Positions 8,848-17,742 of a stretch of DNA of 64,000 nucleotides are shown here, piece by piece. Source of the stretch: Pseudomonadota bacterium (GTDB taxonomy: Bacteria; Desulfobacterota; Desulfovibrionia; Desulfovibrionales; Desulfomicrobiaceae). The notes under the pieces are model-generated. The model was given only the letters and a program-made list of their open reading frames with translations. It was not told where the DNA came from and did no database searches. Numbering within the stretch: position 1 is the first letter of the stretch; the number at the start of each line of letters is the position of its first letter. The translations under genes and the position numbers were made by a program. The stretch is taken from the NCBI GenBank assembly GCA_023393525.1, contig JAEWKZ010000046.1:75665-139664 (forward strand), read 5' to 3'.

Positions 8848-9332
8848 TTTTTGAGTTTTCTCTCGTACAGGGTGCGCTTCAATTTGCTGATCTTGTCGAT
8901 GAACAGCACGCCGTCAAGGTGGTCCACCTCGTGCTGCAGGCAGATGGCCATGAGGTCGTCGGCATCCATTTCCACGGGGTTTCCTTCCAGATCCGTGGCC
9001 GAGAGATGCAGCCGTTCGGCGCGCTTCACCGTGGTGCGGTAGCCGACAACGGACAGGCACCCTTCCTCGGACTCCACCTCGCCTTCAAGGTTCGACAGGA
9101 CGGGATTGACGAAGACATGCGGGTCTTCGCGTTTGTCCGGGCCGCTCAGGTCCACGGTGATGAGACGGATGCTTTCCGCCACCTGTGGCGCGGCCAGGCC
9201 GATACCCTTGTCCGCGTACATGATTTCAAGCATCTCGGCCGCCAGGGCGCGTATCTCTTCCGTTATCTCTACCACCGGCGCGGCCTTCTTGGCCAGCACC
9301 GGGTTGGGATATGTAACTATTGTTCTAGGCAT
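8820..9332 (-). CDS. def: Peptide deformylase
   Basis: Removes the N-formyl group from nascent proteins, an Fe(II)/Zn hydrolase in the cytoplasm. All three signature motifs are present in the 170-residue protein: GIGLAAPQV, EGCLS with the metal-binding cysteine, and QHEVDHLDG with two metal histidines and the catalytic glutamate. It starts 5 bp after aspS on the same strand and overlaps fmt. The lysine/glutamate-rich tail is a common harmless extension. Confidence 0.97.
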   Translation of the reverse strand: MPRTIVTYPNPVLAKKAAPVVEITEEIRALAAEMLEIMYADKGIGLAAPQVAESIRLITVDLSGPDKREDPHVFVNPVLSNLEGEVESEEGCLSVVGYRTTVKRAERLHLSATDLEGNPVEMDADDLMAICLQHEVDHLDGVLFIDKISKLKRTLYERKLKKWLKEKKED

Positions 9333-9337
9333 GATCT

Positions 9338-11134
9338 TTACTCTTTGGGCTTTTCCCGCAGGCGCAGGCCCAAATCGCGCAATTGTGTGTTCTCGACCGC
9401 CGACGGGGCCTCGGTCATGAGGCAGGTCGCCTTCTGGGTCTTGGGGAAGGCGATGACGTCGCGGATTGATTTGGCTCCGGTCAGGAGCATGATAAGACGG
9501 TCCAGGCCAAAGGCAATGCCGCCGTGGGGCGGCGCGCCGAAGACCAGGGCGTCGAGTAGGAACCCGAATTTGGCCTGCGCCTCTTCGGCGTCTATGCCGA
9601 GCGCGGCGAACATCTGCTGCTGGGTCTCGGGATTGTGGATGCGGATGGAGCCGCCTCCGACTTCGGTGCCGTTCAGCACGAGGTCATAGGCGCGGGCCAC
9701 GGCCTTGCCCGGATCGGACGCCAGGGCCGCCATGTCCTTGGGCGCGGTGAAGGGGTGATGCATGGCCACCCAGCGCTTGGCCTCCGGGTCCCATTCCAGG
9801 AGCGGGAAATCCGTGACCCACAGGGGCGCGAAGGTGTTCTCGGGGATCAGGCCGAACCGTTCCCCGAGTTTGAGGCGCAGGTTGCCGAGCGCGCTGTTGA
9901 CCATGTCCGGCGCTCCGGCCTGGAAAAAGACGATGTCGCCGGGCGTCAGGTTCAAGGCCTTGGTGAGCCCCGCCCGTTCGTCGTCGCTCAGGAATTTGGC
10001 GATGGGGGACTGCCAGCCGTCCTCCTTGATCTTGATCCAGGCCAGGCCCTGGGCGCCATAGATCTTGACGAATTCGGTGTAGTCGTCGATCTCCTTGCGC
10101 GAAAGCTCCGCGCCGCCGGGCACGGGCAGGGCCTTGACCAGCGCGGCCGTGGCGAAGAGCTTGAACTCCGAGCCGCGCACGATGTCGGTCACTTCCGCAA
10201 GCTTCAGATCAAAGCGGATATCTGGCTTGTCCACGCCGTATTCGGCCATGGCCTGCTCGTACTTCATGCGCGGGATGGGCAGGGAAAGCTCCTGCCCCAG
10301 CGCTTCCCGCAGCACCCGGGCCATCATGCCCTCGGCCATGTCCATGACCTGTTCCTCGTCCACAAACGACATCTCGATATCGATCTGCGTGAACTCGGGC
10401 TGGCGGTCGGCGCGAAGGTCCTCGTCGCGGAAGCATTTGACGATCTGAAAATAGCGGTCCATGCCGCCGCACATGAGGAGCTGCTTGAAGAGCTGGGGCG
10501 ACTGGGGCAGGGCGTAGAACTGGCCCTGGTTGACGCGGCTGGGCACCAGGAAGTCGCGCGCGCCCTCGGGGGTGGACTTGGTCAGGACCGGGGTTTCGAT
10601 CTCCAGGAATCCGATCTCGTCCAGGTAGCGGCGCACGGACTGGGAAACGCGGCTGCGCAAAATCAGGTTGTCGGCCATGGCCTTGCGGCGCAGGTCCAGA
10701 AAGCGGTATTTGAGGCGCAGGTTCTCGGACACGTCCACCCGGTCCTCGATGGGAAAAGGCGGGGTCTTGGCCGTGTTCAACAGCTTGAACTCGGTCACGT
10801 AGACCTCGATGGCGCCCGTGGTCAGTTTGGGGTTGATCATGTCGCCTGGGCGCGGGCGGACCATGCCCTTGATGGCCAGCACGAACTCCGTGCGCAGCAC
10901 GTGAGCCCGGGCGTGGGCATCGGGCGCGACCTCGGGCGAGAAGACGACCTGGGTCAGGCCGTGGCGGTCGCGCAGGTCGATGAAGATCAGTCCGCCGTGA
11001 TCGCGGCGGTACTGCACCCAGCCCATGAGGCAGGTTTCCTGGCCCAGCTGCTCCGGTCCGAGATCCGCGCAGGTGTGGGTTCTGCGCCATCCGCCGAGGG
11101 AGTCCATGCCGAGTTCCGTGTTTCTGTCATCCAT
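9338..11134 (-). CDS. aspS: Aspartyl-tRNA synthetase
   Basis: Class II aminoacyl-tRNA synthetase charging tRNA-Asp. At 598 residues it has the long bacterial form. Its order is an N-terminal OB-fold anticodon-binding domain, motif 2 with CFRDEDLRADRQPEFTQID, the GAD insertion domain, and motif 3 near GGIAFGLDRL at the C-terminus. GAGGAACATAT precedes the ATG. Whether it is discriminating or also charges tRNA-Asn cannot be settled from what I see. It heads the def-fmt-DUF116-rsmB run and is separated from hisS by a 206-bp gap holding a palindromic element. Confidence 0.96.
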   Translation of the reverse strand: MDDRNTELGMDSLGGWRRTHTCADLGPEQLGQETCLMGWVQYRRDHGGLIFIDLRDRHGLTQVVFSPEVAPDAHARAHVLRTEFVLAIKGMVRPRPGDMINPKLTTGAIEVYVTEFKLLNTAKTPPFPIEDRVDVSENLRLKYRFLDLRRKAMADNLILRSRVSQSVRRYLDEIGFLEIETPVLTKSTPEGARDFLVPSRVNQGQFYALPQSPQLFKQLLMCGGMDRYFQIVKCFRDEDLRADRQPEFTQIDIEMSFVDEEQVMDMAEGMMARVLREALGQELSLPIPRMKYEQAMAEYGVDKPDIRFDLKLAEVTDIVRGSEFKLFATAALVKALPVPGGAELSRKEIDDYTEFVKIYGAQGLAWIKIKEDGWQSPIAKFLSDDERAGLTKALNLTPGDIVFFQAGAPDMVNSALGNLRLKLGERFGLIPENTFAPLWVTDFPLLEWDPEAKRWVAMHHPFTAPKDMAALASDPGKAVARAYDLVLNGTEVGGGSIRIHNPETQQQMFAALGIDAEEAQAKFGFLLDALVFGAPPHGGIAFGLDRLIMLLTGAKSIRDVIAFPKTQKATCLMTEAPSAVENTQLRDLGLRLREKPKE

Positions 11135-11188
11135 ATATGTTCCTCGCTTGGGTACGATAAGCTGCGAATTCGTGGTGTAAAGACTTGG

Positions 11189-11313
11189 CAGGCCGTTGAA
11201 AAACGGCGATCTGCTGCGTCAGCGAAAAAATCCAGACCGCTTATGTCTGCGCAATACACTGCGCGCCCTGGATTTTTTCGCTTCCTTGCATCTCACCATT
11301 TTTGAACGCCCTG
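11189..11313. repeat. 125-bp imperfect palindromic element between hisS and aspS
   Basis: A 47-bp left arm (11189-11235) is matched by a 46-bp inverted right arm (11268-11313). Both end internally in the same AGCGAAAAAATCCAG block and begin with CAGGcCGTTgAAAAA / CAGGgCGTTcAAAAA. The 32-bp centre holds a second small inverted repeat (GCGCA/TGCGC). It carries no reading frame. It looks like a REP- or MITE-type element; transcribed with the hisS-aspS unit it would fold into one long hairpin. Confidence 0.75.
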
Positions 11314-11340
11314 TGATTGTTGAATTTTTGGGGCGGTCTG

Positions 11341-12594
11341 CTAGGGTTTGCGAAAGCCCAGGGCCTGTTCCAGGTCGTCCTGACCGATGTTCTTCTGAAC
11401 GCCCGTGGCCATGTCCTTGACCACGATCTGGCCCTTTTCCATTTCGTCCTGCCCCAGGATCAGGCAGGTCTTGACGCCGAGCTTGTTGGCCTGGCGCATC
11501 TGGGCCTTGATGCTTCTGGCCTCGAAGGACACCTCGCCTGCAAAGCCCTGTTCGCGCATGCGCTGGGCCAGGAGCAGGGCCGTGTTCAGGGCGCGGGAAT
11601 CAAGTACGGCCAAGTAGAAGTCCGGAGCGGGAATATGGGCCTCGCCGTACAGCAGGGCCAGTCGCTCCATGCCGCAGGCGAATCCGATGCCCGGCAGGTC
11701 GGGACCGCCGAGCTGCTTGATGAGCCCGTCGTAGCGGCCGCCGCCGGCCACCGCGGTCTGGGCGCCGATCTCGCCGGAGACGACCTCGAAGGTGGTGCGC
11801 TGGTAGTAGTCCAGGCCGCGCACCAGACGGTCGTTCAGGCGATAGGGGAGCTTTGCGCTGTCAAGGATCTCGCGCACCTGGGCGAAATGCTCGTCGCAGC
11901 CCGGGCAGAGGGACCCGGAGATGCTCGGCGCGTTCTCGACCAGCGCCTTGCAGGCCGGGACCTTGCAGTCCAGCACGCGCAGAGGGTTTGTCTCCGCGCG
12001 GCGGCGGCAGTCCTCGCAAAGCTGGGCGTGGTCGATGGTCGAGAGAAAGTCGCGCAGGCGCTGGTGAAAGACAGGGCGGCATTCGGGGCAGCCCAGGGAA
12101 TTGAGTTCCAGGGACAGGTTTTTGAGGCCCAGCTTGGTCAAAAAGGTCCAGAGCATGAGCACGACCTCGGCGTCGGCCTGGGGCGCATCCGTGCCCAGAA
12201 CCTCCACGTCGAGCTGGTGGAACTGGCGCAGGCGGCCCTTTTGCGGACGCTCGTAGCGGAACATGGGGCCGCAGGCGAAAAGCTTGGTCGTGCCTTCGGC
12301 CCCGCTTTGGCCGGACTCGATGAAGGCGCGCAGCACTCCGGCGGTGGCCTCGGGGCGCATGGTCAGCGAGCGGCCCTTGCGGTCGGCGAAGGTGTACATT
12401 TCCTTCTGCACGACGTCGGTCTCTTCACCTATGGAGCGGGCGAAAAGTTCGGTCTTCTCCAGGATGGGCACGCGCACTTCCTGGCAGCCGTATGTGCCGA
12501 AAACCTGACGGGCCAGGTTCTCCATCAGGGTGTGGACCGTGCTCTCCGGGCTGAAGAGGTCAGAAAAGCCTTTAATTTTCTGAATTTTAGACAT
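11341..12594 (-). CDS. hisS: Histidyl-tRNA synthetase
   Basis: Class II synthetase charging tRNA-His, 417 residues. The N-terminus IQKIKGFSDLFSPES and the motif 2 region RYERPQKGRLRQFHQ are typical, as are the HisRS-specific RGLDYYQRTTFE and GGGRYDGL motifs. The C-terminal anticodon-binding domain follows. I set the start at the ATG at 12594, preceded by AAGGA, because upstream codons in frame do not resemble the family. Divergent from the MobB-like gene, with about 150 bp of shared upstream DNA. Confidence 0.96.
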   Translation of the reverse strand: MSKIQKIKGFSDLFSPESTVHTLMENLARQVFGTYGCQEVRVPILEKTELFARSIGEETDVVQKEMYTFADRKGRSLTMRPEATAGVLRAFIESGQSGAEGTTKLFACGPMFRYERPQKGRLRQFHQLDVEVLGTDAPQADAEVVLMLWTFLTKLGLKNLSLELNSLGCPECRPVFHQRLRDFLSTIDHAQLCEDCRRRAETNPLRVLDCKVPACKALVENAPSISGSLCPGCDEHFAQVREILDSAKLPYRLNDRLVRGLDYYQRTTFEVVSGEIGAQTAVAGGGRYDGLIKQLGGPDLPGIGFACGMERLALLYGEAHIPAPDFYLAVLDSRALNTALLLAQRMREQGFAGEVSFEARSIKAQMRQANKLGVKTCLILGQDEMEKGQIVVKDMATGVQKNIGQDDLEQALGFRKP

Positions 12595-12745
12595 AGAAAA
12601 TATCTGTCCTTGACGAATTTGGGATGTGGGGATGCGCGCTTCGGGTCGGGCTCCGTTTGCGATGGGGCGGGACTTGCGGCGATGCGCATGAGGAAAATTG
12701 AATTGGTTAATTGATGAGCGTTTGATTGTCAAAGACGGAGGGACG

Positions 12746-13450
12746 ATGTTCAAGGCTGTGTCGGTGGTGGGCTTCAAGAAATCGGGCAAGACGACGCTTG
12801 TGCTCGAACTTGCCCGGGAATTGACCGCCCGGGGGCGGAAAGTGGCGGCGGTCAAGTTCACGCATCACGGATTGGACCTGGAGGGGACGGATACGTCCCG
12901 GTTCGCGCAGGAATGCGTCAGCGTGGCCGGCATCGGCCCCGGAACCACGACCCTGCTCTGGAATACGGCCAGGCCGTTGCAGGACATATTCCCCTTGCTC
13001 GATGCGGAGATCGTGCTGGTCGAAGGCGGCAAGTCCCTGACCTGGCTGCCCCGGATCGTGGTGCTTGGCTCCGGCGAGGACGAGTCGATGCTGGACAACG
13101 GCCTGGCCCTGGCCTCCTGGGGCGCGGGGACGCTTCCCGGAGTACGGAAAGCGGACAGCCTGACGGAACTGGCCACGTTGGCGGAAAACAGCGCCTTTGC
13201 CCTGCCCGGCCTTGATTGCGGAGGCTGCGGCCGGGAGTCGTGCCTGGCTCTGGCGCGGGAGATCGTGGCCGGAGAAGCGGACGCGCAGTCCTGCGTCGCC
13301 ATGCACGGCAGGCTCTGCGTACGCGTGGGCGGGCAGCGCCTGGCGCTCAATCCCTTTCTGGACCGGCTGGTCACGGGGACCATTCGCGGGCTTTTGACCG
13401 AACTCAAGGGCAACGTGCCTGGGCAGAAGGTCGAGATCATCATGGAGTGA
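12746..13450 (+). CDS. mobB: MobB-like GTPase with C-terminal RnfB-type [4Fe-4S] motif
   Basis: A 234-residue protein. The N-terminal ~150 residues are a MobB P-loop domain with Walker A GFKKSGKT (residues 9-16) and a VEGGKS segment; MobB assists attachment of GMP to molybdopterin. It is followed by Cys158, Cys161, Cys166 and Cys183, the exact C-x2-C-x4-C-x16-C spacing of the Fe-S domain found in RnfB and corrinoid Fe-S proteins. The ATG at 12746 follows GGAGGGACG; an in-frame start at 12698 is less likely. It lies ahead of a moaD-hesA pair, consistent with pterin cofactor assembly. Confidence 0.8.
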   Translation: MFKAVSVVGFKKSGKTTLVLELARELTARGRKVAAVKFTHHGLDLEGTDTSRFAQECVSVAGIGPGTTTLLWNTARPLQDIFPLLDAEIVLVEGGKSLTWLPRIVVLGSGEDESMLDNGLALASWGAGTLPGVRKADSLTELATLAENSAFALPGLDCGGCGRESCLALAREIVAGEADAQSCVAMHGRLCVRVGGQRLALNPFLDRLVTGTIRGLLTELKGNVPGQKVEIIME

Positions 13451-13492
13451 GGGTCCGGCGGACTCTTCAAGCGTGTCGGCGGTCGAAAAATG

Positions 13493-13520
13493 TTGACTCC
13501 TGGGGGGTGCGTCGTAATAG
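13493..13520 (+). promoter_or_regulatory. Sigma-70-like promoter for the moaD-hesA-rdgB-glmS unit
   Basis: TTGACT (13493-13498), 16 bp spacer, TAATAG (13515-13520), about 58 bp ahead of the moaD start codon. Both hexamers are close to consensus and the site lies in non-coding DNA at the head of a four-gene run. Confidence 0.55.
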
Positions 13521-13578
13521 ATGTGTCCCGTGAAGTGATCCGGGGTCGTCATTTCGGCTGTTTGACAGGGGAACGATT

Positions 13579-13803
13579 ATGCGTGTTCGCGTCAAATGTT
13601 TTGCAACTCTTGCCGATCATACACCGCCGAACGGCCTTCTCGATCTGCACGACGGCGTCACTGTGGAAGCCCTCCTGCCGCTTATCGGGCTCGGGCCGGA
13701 CGACATCAAGCTGATTTTCGTGAACAGCAGGAACAGCGGCCTGGAAACCGAACTCGCCGACGGCGACCAAGTGGGCATTTTTCCGGCGGTGGGTGGCGGA
13801 TGA
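13579..13803 (+). CDS. moaD: MoaD/ThiS-family sulfur carrier protein
   Basis: A 74-residue beta-grasp protein ending in VGGG, with the double glycine that is adenylated and thiocarboxylated so the protein can donate sulfur. The start RVRVKCFATL and the FPAVGGG end fit MoaD better than ThiS, and it may supply the dithiolene sulfurs of a molybdo- or tungstopterin. GGGGAACG precedes the ATG. Its TGA overlaps the ATG of the adenylating enzyme that should activate it. Confidence 0.88.
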   Translation: MRVRVKCFATLADHTPPNGLLDLHDGVTVEALLPLIGLGPDDIKLIFVNSRNSGLETELADGDQVGIFPAVGGG

Positions 13804-14636
13804 AGGACCTTGACGCCGCGTTGGACGTTTTGGCTTCGGAAGACCCGGCGCGGCGGGTCCGCACCCTGGGGCTCGACGAACTGCGGCAATTCTGCGGGGA
13901 TCACGGCCTGACTCTTCCGCAGGGCGCGCGCAAGGCCCTGGCCCGGGAAATCGTGCCCCGTCCGTTTCTGAAGAACCTGCATACGCTGCGCGTCGACGAG
14001 CAGGACAGGCTCATGGGTTCCACGGTCCTCCTGGCGGGGGCCGGGGGGCTTGGGGGGTACGTCCTGGAATTGCTGGCCCGCTTCGGCGTGGGCAGGATCA
14101 TGGTCGCCGACGGGGACGGGTTCGAGGAGAGCAATCTCAATCGCCAGTTGCTGGCCACGGCGGACGACCTGGGGCGCAACAAGGCCCTGGCCGGGGCACG
14201 GCGGGCGTTGCGGACCTGCCCGCTGGTGACCGTCGAGCCTCTTGAGTTTTTCCTGGACGCCGCCAACCTTGACGAGACGCTGGTCGGCGTGGATGTGGTC
14301 GTTGACGCCCTTGGAGGCATCGCACCCCGTTTGGCCCTGCATCAGGCCGCAAGCCGGGCCAAAATCGTGGTGGTCAGCGCGGGAGTGGCCGGGTGGACGG
14401 CCCTGGTCGGCAGCGAACGGCCCGGCCAGACGGGAATTTCGAGAATGTGGACCGACCCTTCGGACAAGGACGCGGAGCATGTGCTGGGCAGTCTGGCCCC
14501 TGTCGCATCCCTGGCCGCCGCCGTGCAGGCGGCGGAGACCGTGCAGTATCTCGTCGACGGTTCCCTGCGCCTGGCCGGTCGCATGCTGCACGCGGATCTG
14601 TCGGAGTTTCGTTTTGAAATCTATGACCTTTCGTGA
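13800..14636 (+). CDS. HesA/MoeB/ThiF-family adenylating enzyme lacking the zinc cysteines
   Basis: An E1-like enzyme expected to adenylate the C-terminal glycine of the adjacent MoaD-like carrier. The 278-residue protein has a ~70-residue helical N-terminal extension, the nucleotide-binding GAGGLGG motif (residues 80-86) and the DGDxFExxNLNRQ ATP-site motif (about residues 104-116). Only two cysteines are present (32 and 140). The two CxxC zinc pairs and the catalytic loop cysteine of classical MoeB are missing, so it should act without a thioester intermediate. ATG overlaps the moaD stop; rdgB follows 9 bp later. Confidence 0.85.
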   Translation: MKDLDAALDVLASEDPARRVRTLGLDELRQFCGDHGLTLPQGARKALAREIVPRPFLKNLHTLRVDEQDRLMGSTVLLAGAGGLGGYVLELLARFGVGRIMVADGDGFEESNLNRQLLATADDLGRNKALAGARRALRTCPLVTVEPLEFFLDAANLDETLVGVDVVVDALGGIAPRLALHQAASRAKIVVVSAGVAGWTALVGSERPGQTGISRMWTDPSDKDAEHVLGSLAPVASLAAAVQAAETVQYLVDGSLRLAGRMLHADLSEFRFEIYDLS

Positions 14637-14645
14637 CGGATACAG

Positions 14646-15272
14646 ATGAACACCATTGTGCTCGCCACCGGCAACGCCGGCAAGATACGTGAACTTTCCG
14701 CCCTGCTGGCCGAGTCGCACCCGGGGCTGCGCGTCCTGGGCCTGAACGATTTTCCGGAAATCGGCGAAATACCCGAGACCGGCGCGACCTTCGAGGACAA
14801 CGCCCGCATCAAGGCCCTGGCCGTGGCCCGGGCCACGGGGCTGGTGGCCGTGGCCGACGACTCCGGCCTGGTCGTGGACGCCCTGAACGGCGCGCCGGGC
14901 GTCTATTCCGCCCGGTATAGCGGCGAAGGGGCCACGGACGAGAAGAATGTGGCCAAGCTCCTGGGCGCCATGAAGGACGTGACGGACCCGTGGCGCGGCT
15001 GCCATTTCGCCTGCGTCATGCTGGCGGCCACCCCCGGCGGCCGGGAGCTGATCGGACATGGGGCCTGGCATGGCCGGGTGGCTCATGCTCCGCAGGGCGA
15101 GGCGGGGTTCGGATACGACCCCGTGTTTTTTGATGAGGAACTGGGCATGACCGCCGCGCAGATGGACGCCCAGGTCAAGAATGCCCGTAGTCATCGCGGC
15201 CTGGCCCTGCGCGGGATGCTGCGCGGCTGGCCCGAATTCTGGAAACAAGCCCGGCTGGAACTGGAGAAATAA
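14646..15272 (+). CDS. rdgB: Non-canonical purine NTP pyrophosphatase (RdgB/HAM1)
   Basis: Hydrolyses dITP, ITP and XTP to keep deaminated purines out of DNA and RNA. The 208-residue protein starts NTIVLATGNAGKIREL, the family's substrate-binding signature, and contains FEDNARIKA and VADDSGLVVDAL. The C-terminal part has the FGYDPVFF and SHRGLALRGM motifs. It sits in a tight operon, 9 bp after the HesA-like gene and 2 bp before glmS. Confidence 0.95.
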   Translation: MNTIVLATGNAGKIRELSALLAESHPGLRVLGLNDFPEIGEIPETGATFEDNARIKALAVARATGLVAVADDSGLVVDALNGAPGVYSARYSGEGATDEKNVAKLLGAMKDVTDPWRGCHFACVMLAATPGGRELIGHGAWHGRVAHAPQGEAGFGYDPVFFDEELGMTAAQMDAQVKNARSHRGLALRGMLRGWPEFWKQARLELEK

Positions 15273-15274
15273 GC

Positions 15275-17078
<1,804 letters not shown>

Positions 17079-17092
<14 letters not shown>

Positions 17093-17740
17093 TCCCGCAA
17101 GGGTGCCTGTCGGAGCTGCGCGTCAGGCACCCCCGCTCGATTTCTTTCCGTACCCGGCGCCGCCTCTCTGCCGTTCCCTTCCCGTACAGCCAAGCCCGGC
17201 TCATCGCCGCGACCAGTCGTTCACGGCAATCTCCATGGGGCGATTGCCAAGGATCCCGCCATTCAATGGGCAGGACTGCCGGCTGTGCGCGGTCAGACAT
17301 TTTGTGGCAAGCACGCGTGGTCGATGACGACCAAACAGGGGCGGAAGGGGGCATTCGAGAGCGGTTTGACGAGCTGGAATGGAGGCTTGTTGACAAGGAG
17401 CTCTTTCCGCCTCATCTTCACGGCGGGGAACTGTCCGTTTGTCCCGGTTTCGGAGTCGTCGCGCGGCCACAGTGAAGAGGCTTTTTTCGGTCCCATGAAC
17501 ATGCGGCGGAAGCGGGATTTTCCGGCGTCGGCGATGCGTCGCATCCGGGTCGTGTTGACGACGAAGCCGGAGTAGTGGGTTCGATGTGAGGCGCGGGCAT
17601 GGGGGCGGTTGCCGGTTTCATGGAGCGCGTGGCGTCCGGTCGAAATCAGCCTGATGCGCAGAGAGGTCGCGGAAGTGTCCAAACAGATAATCATGTCAGT
17701 CCGAGCGATTGTTTTTGTCCGCTCGATGACCGTGGAATAA
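17079..17740. repeat. 14-bp direct repeat bounding a 634-bp gene-free segment
   Basis: TGACCGTGGAATAA occurs at 17079-17092, where it encodes the last codons and stop of glmS, and again at 17727-17740, three bases before the amidase start codon. A 14-bp exact repeat at this distance is not expected by chance. The 634 bp between hold no credible gene (open frames on either strand lack ribosome sites and recognisable motifs). There is a hairpin at 17101-17132 and nothing resembling a transposase or terminal inverted repeats. Confidence 0.6.
17101..17132 (+). terminator. Hairpin after glmS, possible terminator
   Basis: A perfect 9-bp stem (17101-17109 with 17124-17132) begins 9 bases after the glmS stop codon. 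There is no strong T-run, only ATTTCTTT about 10 bases downstream, so termination may be partial or factor-dependent. Confidence 0.4.
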
Positions 17741-17742
17741 GG

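Noticed and set aside
15273..15274. glmS ribozyme upstream of glmS
   Set aside because: Only 2 bp separate rdgB and glmS, leaving no room, and the ribozyme is mainly a Gram-positive feature.
17285..17575. 96-codon plus-strand frame inside the 634-bp segment
   Set aside because: No ribosome-binding site, mixed codon use unlike the neighbours and no motif; competing frames of similar length exist on the other strand.
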